A stretch of 64,000 nt of DNA from Planctomycetota bacterium (GTDB taxonomy: Bacteria; Planctomycetota; Planctomycetia; Pirellulales; Pirellulaceae): NCBI GenBank assembly GCA_026692845.1, contig JAPLNM010000033.1, forward strand, positions 44,813 to 108,812. Direction: 5' to 3'. Each line of letters opens with the position of its first letter. The stretch's first letter is position 1. The position numbers and the translations under genes are program-made. Below the pieces are notes generated by a model. That model was given only the letters and a program-made list of their open reading frames with translations, was not told the DNA's origin and searched no databases. Shown piece after piece: positions 35,552 through 44,488 of the stretch.

Positions 35552-37105
35552 ATGATTGAACGCTCGAAGTCGAGTCTCAGGGCAGGGGTGATTGGCGGTG
35601 GGCTGGCAGGCTTGGCTGCTGCTTGTACGCTTGCGGCGCGTGGCCATCAGGTAACGTTATTCGATAAGAATCCATGGTTTGGGGGTAAGGCGGCGGTACA
35701 CCATCAGGACGGATATCGTTTTGACATGGGGCCGACGATTTTGACGATGCCTTCTATTTTGAAGCGAATATTCGCTGAGGCGGGTCGAAACGTCGAAGAC
35801 TACATGGAATTGGTTTTGCTCGACCCGCAGTGGCGAAGTTTCTTTGATGGTGGGGGCATTTTGGACCTTGTTGCCGATCCGGTTCAGATGCGAAGGAATC
35901 TCGAGCGATTCTCGGCATTATTGAGCGTCCCGGACGGTTACGAGCAGTTCATGAAGGTGGCTTCGAGGTTGCATGAAGTATCCGACAAATTTTTCTTTTG
36001 GAGGAGTGTCGGTGGCTTGCGGGATACGATGCAGATTGGCGGTGCACTTTCCTCGATGGTGATGGCCGACGTGATGAGTTTGCGGATGGGGACCTCGGTG
36101 GCTGGCTTGGTGCGCAAGTACATTCAGGACGAGAACGTTGCGCAGATGATTGATCACTTCACTCAGTATGTGGGATCCTCCCCGGAGGCATCTCCTGCGG
36201 TGCTGTGTGGGATAGCGAGCATGCAGACCAAAGAGGGAGTTTGGTATCCCATGGGTGGTACGCGATCGGTTCCGATCGCATTGGAGAAGTTGGCTACTGA
36301 GCTAGGAGTGGTTTTCAAGCCTAGTACCGACATAGCGAAGATCGAGCACGATCGCAAGAAAGTAACGGGTCTGACGACAACTCAGGGGGAGAAGTACGAA
36401 TTCGACTGCGTGGTATCCAACTGCGATTCGGTTCGAACGCACCGCGAGTTGCTTGAGGGATCCAACGTGGCCTCGAAGTTCGAGGGACGTCGGAAATATG
36501 AGCCGGCGTGTTCCGGAGTGGTTTTGTACTTGGGGCTCAAGAAGCGCTACGAGCACTTATTGCATCACAACTTTGTATTTAGCAAGGACCCGCATCGCGA
36601 GTTTGACTACATCTACAATCGAGGCAGGCCGGCTCCGGACCCGACGGCTTACGTTTGTGCCCCTTCGTCGACCGAGCCAGGAGTAGCACCAGAGGGTGGA
36701 GAAGCGTTGTATGTCTTGGTGCATACGCCTTATTTGCGTCCGGATCACAATTGGTCGGAGATGTTTCCGAAGTACCGTGAGGTGATTTTGGACAAGCTTG
36801 AGTATACGGGCAAGATGACGGGTTTGCGCGACAACATTGCGACGGAAAGTCATTTGACTCCTGAGGGAATCCACAAGCGATATCGGGTTCTCAACGGTGC
36901 AATTTATGGTTTGGCAAGCCATGGAAGATACCTTGGTGCGTTTAAGCCCGCGAATCGATCCAAGGATCTCAAGGGGCTGTACCTTGCGGGGGGTGCGGCG
37001 CATCCGGGACCTGGCATGCCCATGGTCATGATGAGTGGTTGGATTGCTGGTGATACGGTCGATCAGGACGTCCAAGTGGGCAAGCTAGCCGCCGCGAAGC
37101 GATAG
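35552..37105 (+). CDS. Phytoene/diapophytoene desaturase family FAD enzyme (CrtI/CrtN/CrtP type)
   Basis: A 517-residue flavoprotein. The N-terminal FAD-binding motif is GVIGGGLAGLAAACTLAARGHQVTLFDKNPWFGGKA, followed by GYRFDMGPTILTMPSIL, typical of carotenoid desaturases. The C-terminal FAD block is GLYLAGGAAHPGPGMPMVMMSGWIAGD. The family includes CrtI, CrtN and the oxygenase CrtP, which oxidises terminal methyls to aldehydes. Next to an aldehyde dehydrogenase and an acyltransferase it most resembles the tailoring part of a C30 carotenoid cluster. Which of CrtN and CrtP it is cannot be decided by eye. Spacing is 22 bp on both sides, so it is co-transcribed. Confidence 0.88.
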   Translation: MIERSKSSLRAGVIGGGLAGLAAACTLAARGHQVTLFDKNPWFGGKAAVHHQDGYRFDMGPTILTMPSILKRIFAEAGRNVEDYMELVLLDPQWRSFFDGGGILDLVADPVQMRRNLERFSALLSVPDGYEQFMKVASRLHEVSDKFFFWRSVGGLRDTMQIGGALSSMVMADVMSLRMGTSVAGLVRKYIQDENVAQMIDHFTQYVGSSPEASPAVLCGIASMQTKEGVWYPMGGTRSVPIALEKLATELGVVFKPSTDIAKIEHDRKKVTGLTTTQGEKYEFDCVVSNCDSVRTHRELLEGSNVASKFEGRRKYEPACSGVVLYLGLKKRYEHLLHHNFVFSKDPHREFDYIYNRGRPAPDPTAYVCAPSSTEPGVAPEGGEALYVLVHTPYLRPDHNWSEMFPKYREVILDKLEYTGKMTGLRDNIATESHLTPEGIHKRYRVLNGAIYGLASHGRYLGAFKPANRSKDLKGLYLAGGAAHPGPGMPMVMMSGWIAGDTVDQDVQVGKLAAAKR

Positions 37106-37127
37106 TACCTTTGAATTGGTTTAGTCA

Positions 37128-37940
37128 ATGCCGATACCTCAATCCAAAGTTTGGTTGGTCGATGGTTTCTGCCGCTTTACCACCAGGATGGTTCGTCGGA
37201 ACTTTACCTGCTTAGGGGTACAGTTTGAGCACGATCAAGGTTCGGTGGCCGCGCAGGATCGCTCGATGGTTTTCTATGTCAACCACGTCGGTTGGTGGGA
37301 TCCGATCGTCGCGATGCTATTGCGCAAGAAGTACTATTCGAATCACATCTTTTATGCGCCCATCGACTCCAAAGCGTTGGAGGCTTACGGGGTGTTTCGC
37401 AAGATGGGGTTCTATGGACTGGAGTTGGAATCCTATGCGGGTGCATCGGACTTTTTAAAGACATCGCGGGAGATACTCAAGGATCCACGTTCGTCGATTT
37501 GGATCACTCCTGAGGGGGACTTTGCCGATTGCCGAGAGCACGATCGACCCTTCATGCCAGGCTTGGCCCATTTGGCAGCAAGTTCTCCTCATACGACCTT
37601 TGTGCCACTGGCGCTGGAGTATCCTTTTTGGGAGGAGGCCAAACCGATGATCGCAGCGCGGTTTGGCAAGCCGGTGTGTTTTCCCAAGGGGACCAGCAAA
37701 TCAGAGTGTGCTCAGCATGTTTTTGAATCGTTGCGGACAACGCAGAAGGAACTGGCTCGGAGTGTGATGCGTCGGGAGTTTTCCGAGTTTGAGTTTTTGT
37801 TGCCACCCAAGCCCCAGCGTCAGAGTTGGTACGACACGCTTCGGGCCTCGAAGGCGTGGTTCAAGGGTAGGGCTTTTGATCCTTCCCATGGGTCTGTGAC
37901 ACGGCGTAAGGGTCGTTCCGAGCCGCGTCGTCCTCAGTGA
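37128..37940 (+). CDS. PlsC-like acyltransferase, last gene of carotenoid-type operon
   Basis: A 270-residue acyltransferase of the PlsC superfamily. The HX4D motif is HVGWWD near residue 52. The second motif is altered to ITPEGDFAD (near 125) instead of FPEGTR. The C-terminal tail is very basic (RRKGRSEPRRPQ). In the staphyloxanthin pathway the acyltransferase CrtO acylates a sugar on the carotenoid; gene order here (AldH, desaturase, acyltransferase) suggests a comparable role. A phospholipid function is the alternative. Confidence 0.8.
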   Translation: MPIPQSKVWLVDGFCRFTTRMVRRNFTCLGVQFEHDQGSVAAQDRSMVFYVNHVGWWDPIVAMLLRKKYYSNHIFYAPIDSKALEAYGVFRKMGFYGLELESYAGASDFLKTSREILKDPRSSIWITPEGDFADCREHDRPFMPGLAHLAASSPHTTFVPLALEYPFWEEAKPMIAARFGKPVCFPKGTSKSECAQHVFESLRTTQKELARSVMRREFSEFEFLLPPKPQRQSWYDTLRASKAWFKGRAFDPSHGSVTRRKGRSEPRRPQ

Positions 37941-37960
37941 AACGGTACTTTCCTGGCATT

Positions 37961-40078
37961 CTATCGCAGGCGGACGACTCGATCCGCGACGACTTGTTTG
38001 GCGTTGAGGTTTGGCAAGAAGCCTTGGGGGCCGAAAACGGTGACCGGTTGTTGGACGTAGCGCCTGAGGTTAAGTCCAGTGGTCGGTCGAACGTAGGCTT
38101 TGACGTTGCCGAGGTCATCGGTGATCGCGAACTCTGGCTGCCCGGGTAGCGAGGTATGAACAGCGACGAGCCAGCCGGACATTTCGGATTCCGAGGCGGG
38201 GGATCTTAAGGGGACAGCATCCGAGAAATTCGTTGGTGGAGCGATCGGGGATGCCGAGGATCGTTGGCGGACCGATTCGAAGCGTTCGATGCGATCGAGT
38301 AGCAGTCTTGCTTCACCGCGCACCAAGGGAGTTTCGCCGCGTTCGATCCACATTTGGGCAGAGTCGCGAAGTGGGGCGAGATTCCATTGTTCGGCTGGCC
38401 GGCTGACGATCACCGAGAGTTGGACCAAGGCGTCTTGGATTTGGGGTGTTTGAAACGATTCGCTCTCGTTTTGCATTGCATCTGGGTTGGGCGAGGCGTT
38501 GTTCGGAGCGAAGGATGCGGCGGATACACTCAAGCGATCTTCGGGGTAGGATCCGGCCGAGTCCATGGCGAGGGTGTCTTGGGGGTTGTAGTTCATCTCG
38601 GGATAACGGCTAGGTGCATAGCGGCCTGAGGGTCTAGGCAGGTGGTCGATTCCGGCGAGGGCTCCTGGGTTTGGGTTATTCGCGGCGTAGCTCAAAGGCC
38701 CAGCGTTGGTGTAGGGCGCAGGTTGGTTAGTAGCCGACCTGGTGCGTCCTTGGAGTGGGCGTCCTTGGAGTGGGTGACCTTGGATATTATTTGGATCGAC
38801 CAAGCTCAGTCCGAAGATACCCAGGACATGGTTCATCGAATCGGTTTGTTCGGGTCCGACTTGGCGTTGTTGGATTCGTTGACGGGGTTGCGTTGTGGGC
38901 AGCGGGAATGGTTGTGGTTGTGGTTGTGGTTGTGGTTGTGATTGTGGTCTGGTTTTGCTTCTTGTTTGTCGCTGGGTTGGTGATTTTTCGAGGATTGAGG
39001 ATTTGGCTTTGGTTTCGAGTCGGCTTGCTTTTAGTTCCTGATCGATTTTTTGTTGTTCGCGTTGGATTTCCTGGCGAGCGCGTTGGGTATTCTCGGCCTC
39101 GTCGCTCCATGCCAATTTCGATTCGGCGGGTTCTTGGTAGGAGGCTTGGATGACGGGTTGGTTGGATTTTTCTGGCGATGGCTCTTGGTAAGCGGGCTCT
39201 TGGTAAGCGGGGTCTTTAGGGATGGGTGTTTTCCCGATCATCGAGGACTTGATCCATCGGAATTCCCCTTGGGGAGGAGCGATGCGAAACCAGAGTTTCA
39301 TTTCGTCGCCTTGGCCTCGATAGGCTTCACCGAGAATAGCGACGGATTGCGTTTTGGAGAGTTCGGTTTGGAACAGGAGTTTTTCATTTTTGACGGCATC
39401 GGATCCGACCCAGGCGGGTGTGGCGTCTTGAGCGACTTCTGCCAGACGACCGCCAGGCATCAGGTATAGCGCGTCGGCTTGGACCCAGTTATGGCTGCCC
39501 GCAGGGGGGCGAATACCGGACCAGCCGTCATCGGTTTCGACGTAGACTTCGACGGTGGATCCTTTCGAGAGGGTTGCCGTTGGGTAGTATTCGGCGCCTG
39601 GACCGCAGCGAAGCGTTGCGCGTGGGACGTGGATGAAGCGTAGGTGATCTTGTTCGATCGCGCGCATTTGAGTTGGTTTGGCCATCGGAGCGTTGGCGGT
39701 TTGGATATTTTGAGCGGAGGGGTTTGCGGATGTGAGATCGGAATTGGGATTGCTCTTCGATTCGGTGGGATTAACGCTTGCGGGCGGAGTTTGCGCGGGT
39801 TTAGCTGAAGTGGGCTTGGCTGAAGTGGGCTTGGCTGAAGTGGGCTTGGCTGAAGTGGGCTTGGCTGAAGTGGGCTTGGCTGAAGTGGGCTTGGCTGGAG
39901 CGGGCTTGGCTGGAGCGGGCTTGGCTGGAGTGGGCTTGGCTGGTTTGTCGTCGAGTTGCCACTGAGCATGGGTTGACGGCGGGAGGGCAAGGCATACGGC
40001 AAGTGCGATGCAGCGGCAGGAGGATTGGCTGGGGGCAAGCGTAGGGAGTAGGTTTTGGAAGAATCGCATGACGATCAT
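37961..40078 (-). CDS. Secreted SH3-domain protein with long low-complexity regions
   Basis: A 705-residue protein. A signal peptide ends near LPPSTHAQ (residue 38). Then comes a run of AKPTS/AKPAP pentapeptides (about residues 45-92), encoded by a 15-bp DNA tandem repeat. A bacterial SH3 domain follows (LRCGPGAEYYPTATLSKGSTVEVYVETDDGWSGIRPPAGS, about 160-200), then a second SH3-like region (about 230-280), QPQPQPQP and RSQPxxx low complexity, and a C-terminal domain with LRLLLDRIERFESVRQ. Such SH3 proteins often bind peptidoglycan or envelope proteins. It follows the small membrane protein on the minus strand. The function is unknown. Confidence 0.7.
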   Translation of the reverse strand: MIVMRFFQNLLPTLAPSQSSCRCIALAVCLALPPSTHAQWQLDDKPAKPTPAKPAPAKPAPAKPTSAKPTSAKPTSAKPTSAKPTSAKPTSAKPAQTPPASVNPTESKSNPNSDLTSANPSAQNIQTANAPMAKPTQMRAIEQDHLRFIHVPRATLRCGPGAEYYPTATLSKGSTVEVYVETDDGWSGIRPPAGSHNWVQADALYLMPGGRLAEVAQDATPAWVGSDAVKNEKLLFQTELSKTQSVAILGEAYRGQGDEMKLWFRIAPPQGEFRWIKSSMIGKTPIPKDPAYQEPAYQEPSPEKSNQPVIQASYQEPAESKLAWSDEAENTQRARQEIQREQQKIDQELKASRLETKAKSSILEKSPTQRQTRSKTRPQSQPQPQPQPQPFPLPTTQPRQRIQQRQVGPEQTDSMNHVLGIFGLSLVDPNNIQGHPLQGRPLQGRTRSATNQPAPYTNAGPLSYAANNPNPGALAGIDHLPRPSGRYAPSRYPEMNYNPQDTLAMDSAGSYPEDRLSVSAASFAPNNASPNPDAMQNESESFQTPQIQDALVQLSVIVSRPAEQWNLAPLRDSAQMWIERGETPLVRGEARLLLDRIERFESVRQRSSASPIAPPTNFSDAVPLRSPASESEMSGWLVAVHTSLPGQPEFAITDDLGNVKAYVRPTTGLNLRRYVQQPVTVFGPQGFLPNLNAKQVVADRVVRLR
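39804..39946. repeat. 15-bp coding minisatellite (AKPTS repeat)
   Basis: About nine copies of TGGGCTTGGCTGAAG and variants (TGGAG, GCGGG) encode the AKPTS/AKPAP run of the SH3-domain protein. Being a multiple of three, length change by slippage keeps the frame. Confidence 0.85.
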
Positions 40079-40115
40079 TCGAGATTCCTTAGGTTGGGAT
40101 CGGCGGTTGCCGGGG

Positions 40116-40628
40116 TCAACGTTTTTGAGTTGGTTGTGTATTCGGGATGTTAGGGACGGCCATTTCCTGGAGGGCCAGGATTGCTTCGACGGTCTCGTCG
40201 GCTTGTCGTTTTTGCTCAGGGGTCCATTGGGCCGGGGAGTTAGGATTTTGCGCGGTTATTTCGTGGGGGATTTCGGTAGGTGTCGATCCGGAATGGAGCA
40301 GGGCATAGTAGGCCAAGGATCCCAGGCCGACGGCTAGCAGGGAGGCGAGGATATTGATGCTGGTTCGTTTTTTCTTTTTGGGGGAGTGCCAGGTGGTTTT
40401 GAGTTCGAGAAATTCCTGTCGGGAGGGAAGAGGGTCGGGGGATGGTTTTTGTCCTGCGAGCCAAAGGACATCGAAGCGCACGAGGGGATTCCCTGAGGGG
40501 GGATTCCCGGAGGGTGGATTCCCTGAGGGTGTCTGGCTTGAGGATTGGGCTTTGGAGTTGGCAGGGGTGGGGGATTGCATGGAGTTAGCAGACCTGGAGC
40601 TTGGCTGGAGACGTTTAGGGTTGGTCAA
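40116..40628 (-). CDS. Small single-pass membrane protein
   Basis: A 170-residue protein of no recognised family. The Ser/Pro-rich N-terminus contains SGNPPSGNPPSGNP (a 15-bp DNA repeat). A basic patch KKKKRTS is followed by one transmembrane helix (ILASLLAVGLGSLAYYALLH, about residues 92-111). The C-terminal tail has a helical segment WTPEQKRQADETVEAILALQEM. It precedes the SH3-domain gene by 37 bp and is probably co-transcribed. It looks like an anti-sigma or scaffolding-type membrane protein, but nothing specific supports either. Confidence 0.55.
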   Translation of the reverse strand: MTNPKRLQPSSRSANSMQSPTPANSKAQSSSQTPSGNPPSGNPPSGNPLVRFDVLWLAGQKPSPDPLPSRQEFLELKTTWHSPKKKKRTSINILASLLAVGLGSLAYYALLHSGSTPTEIPHEITAQNPNSPAQWTPEQKRQADETVEAILALQEMAVPNIPNTQPTQKR

Positions 40629-40906
40629 TAGCTGAGAATTCCCTTCGAAATCAAGGGTGATTGGCGAGCATTGGGGGCTTGGGTAGTCCGGGTAAGGGGA
40701 ACTTGCGGGTCGAACAAGAAATGTCGATTTTTTGGATAAACCCGTGCTTCGGGAGGATGTAAGGTCATGGATTGGGCCATTATCTTGGCAGAGTGGTAGC
40801 CATTGAGACCGTTGGCGATTAGACTCTCGGGTTTAGAGTCGAGGGGATTTGATGGACAGTTTGTTTCCCCGCTGAATCTTCTTTTTAGTCCTTTCTACCA
40901 GCGAAT

Positions 40907-42457
40907 GTGAATTCCATGAGCACAACGACAGAAACAACCGGGGTGTCGTCCCCTAACTCTCAGCGATTGTTATGGGCAGGCTTTATGGCCATTCTTGCTG
41001 CCGGGGTCGGTTTTTCGATCCGTGCGGGGATCCTCAGTCAATGGGCCGAGAAGTTTGGTTTTACGATGACCGAGCTTGGTCAGATCACTGGTGGAGGATT
41101 GACTGGGTTTGGGATCATTATTTTGTTGAGTTCGTTTTTGGCTGACACGCTTGGTTATGGTCGGTTGATGAGTTTGGCGTTTGTCACGCATTTGGTTTCG
41201 GCGATTTTGACGTTAGCGGCTGGATATGCGTTTGCCTCGGGTGGCAAGGACGCGGCTTTTCAGTGTTTATTTTGGGGCATGTTTCTCTTTGCGATTGGCA
41301 ATGGGATTGCAGAAGCGGTGGTCAATCCGTTGGTAGCGACGTTGTTTCCCAACAACAAGACGCACTACTTGAACATTTTGCATGCGGGTTGGCCTGGGGG
41401 TTTGATCGTGGGAGGATTGGCTTCTTACTTCATGAATCCAGACGGTGGAACGCCGGTTTCCTGGGAGGTTCAGATTTCCCTTTTCTTGGTGCCTGTGATT
41501 CTTTATGGCTTGATGTTGTTGGGACAAAGGTTTCCGCGGTCTGAGGCCAGCCAGGCGGGTGTGAGTTTGGTGGAGATGTTCACACAGGTTTTTGCGCCGT
41601 TGATGTTGGTACTGTTGTTGGTCCATGCATTGGTTGGATACGTCGAGTTGGGAACCGACTCCTGGATTACGAAGATCACAGGTACGATCATGGAGTCGAA
41701 GCAAAGGGGTTTGTTGCTTTTTGTGTACACCTCGGCTTTGATGTTTCTGCTTCGCTTTTTCGCTGGACCGATTGTGCATCGGATTTCCCCGTTGGGACTG
41801 TTGTTTGTTAGTGCGTTGCTTGGGTTTGTCGGTTTGAACATGTTAGGCGCTGCGACGACGGTGGTTGCATGTGTGATTGCTGCGACTGTGTATGCAGTTG
41901 GTAAGACGTTCTTGTGGCCGACGATGCTTGCGGTCGCATCGGAGCAATTCCCTAAGGGTGGAGCGATCACGATCGGTGCCTTGGGTGGAATCGGAATGTT
42001 GTCGGCTGGGTTGCTTGGTGGGCCTGGCATCGGGTTCAAGCAGGACTACAATGCGACTGCGAATCTCAAGGACAAGGGGCCGGCGGTCTATGAGCGTTAC
42101 AAGGCACCGGGAGAGAACTCGTTTTTTGGGTTTAAGGTCACCGGTTTGGATGGGGCCAAGGTAGGAGTGCTTGAGGATGGCGGCAAGGAGTTGGCCCGGG
42201 CTTCGGACCTTCTCAAGAGCCAAGGCCGTGCGGATAAGAACAACGAGGAGTTGTCGGCATGGTGGCAAGAGGCTTCGAAGACCGCCACGGAAGACCAGAG
42301 GCTTGTGACGGATGCAGGTCTATACGGTGGTCGTCAGGCGTTGAAGCTCACGTCGTTGGTACCTTTGACGATGGCTGCGATCTACGGGCTTTTGTTCCTC
42401 TACTTCCGCTCACGGGGTGGGTACAAGGCCAAGAATGTGGATGCTGGCTCCCACTAA
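40907..42457 (+). CDS. Major facilitator superfamily transporter
   Basis: A 516-residue transporter with about 12 hydrophobic segments (LLWAGFMAILAAGVGFSIRAGIL first, LTSLVPLTMAAIYGLLFLYFRS last). The N-terminus is short, and the first ATG (MSTTTETT) is three codons after the GTG start. The late part has an unusual insertion of about 90 mostly hydrophilic residues before the last helix (LKDKGPAVYERYKAPGE...DQRLVTDAG). The family exchanges small solutes; the substrate is not predictable here. Start codon choice is uncertain by three codons. Confidence 0.85.
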   Translation: MNSMSTTTETTGVSSPNSQRLLWAGFMAILAAGVGFSIRAGILSQWAEKFGFTMTELGQITGGGLTGFGIIILLSSFLADTLGYGRLMSLAFVTHLVSAILTLAAGYAFASGGKDAAFQCLFWGMFLFAIGNGIAEAVVNPLVATLFPNNKTHYLNILHAGWPGGLIVGGLASYFMNPDGGTPVSWEVQISLFLVPVILYGLMLLGQRFPRSEASQAGVSLVEMFTQVFAPLMLVLLLVHALVGYVELGTDSWITKITGTIMESKQRGLLLFVYTSALMFLLRFFAGPIVHRISPLGLLFVSALLGFVGLNMLGAATTVVACVIAATVYAVGKTFLWPTMLAVASEQFPKGGAITIGALGGIGMLSAGLLGGPGIGFKQDYNATANLKDKGPAVYERYKAPGENSFFGFKVTGLDGAKVGVLEDGGKELARASDLLKSQGRADKNNEELSAWWQEASKTATEDQRLVTDAGLYGGRQALKLTSLVPLTMAAIYGLLFLYFRSRGGYKAKNVDAGSH

Positions 42458-42658
42458 ATGCTCGTCAGGGGCAGAGAGTCGCAGAGAGTCTTGTTGCACT
42501 GGAATTTGAACTAGGACGGTTTCAGTGCATCAAAAAAGCTAAATCCGCTGAAAATCCTTTGGCCGAGAGTGCTTGGACATCTTCCGTGGTCGCTACAATG
42601 CATGGAAGCATTGCGATTTGGTTCCGATGGGGAGCCAGCGATCCGAAGACACCCTGCG

Positions 42659-44488
42659 ATGGTTAGCCGGCCAGTGAATTACACAGCGAACGTATCAAGT
42701 CTGCGTCGATGGACCTCGATTTGTCTAGTGCTGTTGGGTGCATCGGTTTCGCCTGGGGTAGCCCAGCAGGAAGCATCTTTGCCGCAGATAGCTTCTGCGG
42801 AGTTGGCGCTACCGGAGCTAGCTGCAGAGGTGCTTGTCGCTCAGCAAAGGCGGGTCGAAGCGATGCGTAAGGCATCGATGGCGACGGTAGGGGTCTTTGG
42901 ATTGGACAGTCAGGGTGGAGGGAGCGGAGTGTGCATCTCCCCAGATGGCTATGTGTTGACGAACTTCCACGTATCGAGTCCGTTTGGGCACCGCATGCGA
43001 TGTGGCATGAACGATGGCAAGATGTATGAGGCGGTCGTAGCGGGGATTGATCCGACGGGGGATCTGGCGGTTTTGAAGATGTTTGGCCGGGATGATTTCC
43101 CGACGGCCACGATGGGTGATTCGGATCAAATCCGAGTGGGGCAATGGTGTTTTGCGGCTGGGAATCCGTTTGTCTTAGCGACGAATTTGCAACCGACGGT
43201 GACCTATGGGCTCATCAGCGGAGTGCGTCGATATCAGTATCCTTCGGGGACGATTCTCGAGTACAGCGACTGCATCCAGACCGACGCATCGATCAATCCG
43301 GGGAATTCAGGCGGACCGTTGTTCAATGTAGATGGAGAGTTGATTGGCATCAACGGTCGTTGTTCGTTTGAGAAGCGTGGCCGGGTCAATGTAGGGGTAG
43401 GGTATGCGATTTCGATCAAGCAGGCGATGAACTTCTATGGGAATTTGCGTTCGGGTCGGATTGTTGACCATGCGACGTTAGGTTTCACCGTGGCGACTGA
43501 CAATCAGGGTCGCGTGGTGGTTTCGAATATTCTTGAGTCCAGTGATGCTTACCGGCGAGGGCTTCGCTATGGGGACGAAGTGTTAAGGCTTGGGGATCGC
43601 GACATAGCCACTGCGAACCAACTGAAGAATGTTTTGGGGATATTCCCTGATTATTGGCGAGTTGCACTTCGGTATCGCAACGAGCAGGGGGTTCAAGAAG
43701 CCGCGATAAGGCTTCAGAGTTTGCATCAACCTGGGGAGTTGGAAAAAATTGTTGAGGGGAGTTCTGAGCAAGGGGCAAAGAAAGCAGGTGATACCAAGCC
43801 GGCAGTATCGAAGGATGTATTGGCCGACAGGTACGAATCGCGACGTGGGTTTGGAAACTACTATTTCAATCGTTTGGAGCTCGAACGGATTGTGAAGTTG
43901 CAGGAGTCTCGCAAGCCGAGTCTTGCGACGAGTGCCGCGGACGACTCGGTGCAGATACGTTTTGTCGGCAGTGTGCTTGGAGAATCCACGGCGGTCGAAG
44001 CTCGATTCGATCTGGAGAAGATTCACTGGACACTCGGAGACAAGACCAACTCGGTCCCGATCAAGGGCAACTGGGGTACTTGGATAAAGAATCAAGAGCC
44101 GATGCCCATCGCTATGGCGATGAGGCTTTGGTACCAATGGCACGAGCAGGGGCCTCGAAAACTCGGGGAGGTCATCTACATTGGCCAGAGCCCGGTGTTG
44201 GGCAAGCAAGGGTTACTGGACATGACCAGGATCGTTTTGGGGGAAGTCACCGCCGAGGTCTACACGTCGGTCGCGAGCGGCGATATTGAACTGATCGAGT
44301 TGTTTACCGATCGGCAGACGGATCCGGCGGAGGTTTACTTTGACTACGATGCGGCTTCAGCGCTCGCACCCATGCCGAGTCGGGTTCGATTGCAGTATGG
44401 GCTCGAGTCTCGATTGGTTGTCGATTTGGGCAAGCTCGACACGTTGCCTGTTGTGAAAACCGAGGGTGTTCCAGGAGTCCAGCCATGA
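42659..44488 (+). CDS. HtrA/Deg-type serine protease with intact catalytic triad
   Basis: The ORF opens at 42569; ATG 42659 gives a signal peptide (CLVLLGASVSPGVAQQ) and is preferred; about 609 residues. The trypsin-like domain has all three catalytic residues: His in LTNFHVSS (about 104), Asp in DPTGDLAVLKM (about 135) and Ser in NPGNSGGPLFN (about 217). A PDZ domain follows (about 275-365: GRVVVSNILESSDAYRRGLRYGDEVLRLGDRDI), then a beta-rich C-terminal domain with no family match. It is the first of three consecutive HtrA-like genes. The next gene's ATG overlaps this stop (ATGA). Confidence 0.88.
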   Translation: MVSRPVNYTANVSSLRRWTSICLVLLGASVSPGVAQQEASLPQIASAELALPELAAEVLVAQQRRVEAMRKASMATVGVFGLDSQGGGSGVCISPDGYVLTNFHVSSPFGHRMRCGMNDGKMYEAVVAGIDPTGDLAVLKMFGRDDFPTATMGDSDQIRVGQWCFAAGNPFVLATNLQPTVTYGLISGVRRYQYPSGTILEYSDCIQTDASINPGNSGGPLFNVDGELIGINGRCSFEKRGRVNVGVGYAISIKQAMNFYGNLRSGRIVDHATLGFTVATDNQGRVVVSNILESSDAYRRGLRYGDEVLRLGDRDIATANQLKNVLGIFPDYWRVALRYRNEQGVQEAAIRLQSLHQPGELEKIVEGSSEQGAKKAGDTKPAVSKDVLADRYESRRGFGNYYFNRLELERIVKLQESRKPSLATSAADDSVQIRFVGSVLGESTAVEARFDLEKIHWTLGDKTNSVPIKGNWGTWIKNQEPMPIAMAMRLWYQWHEQGPRKLGEVIYIGQSPVLGKQGLLDMTRIVLGEVTAEVYTSVASGDIELIELFTDRQTDPAEVYFDYDAASALAPMPSRVRLQYGLESRLVVDLGKLDTLPVVKTEGVPGVQP

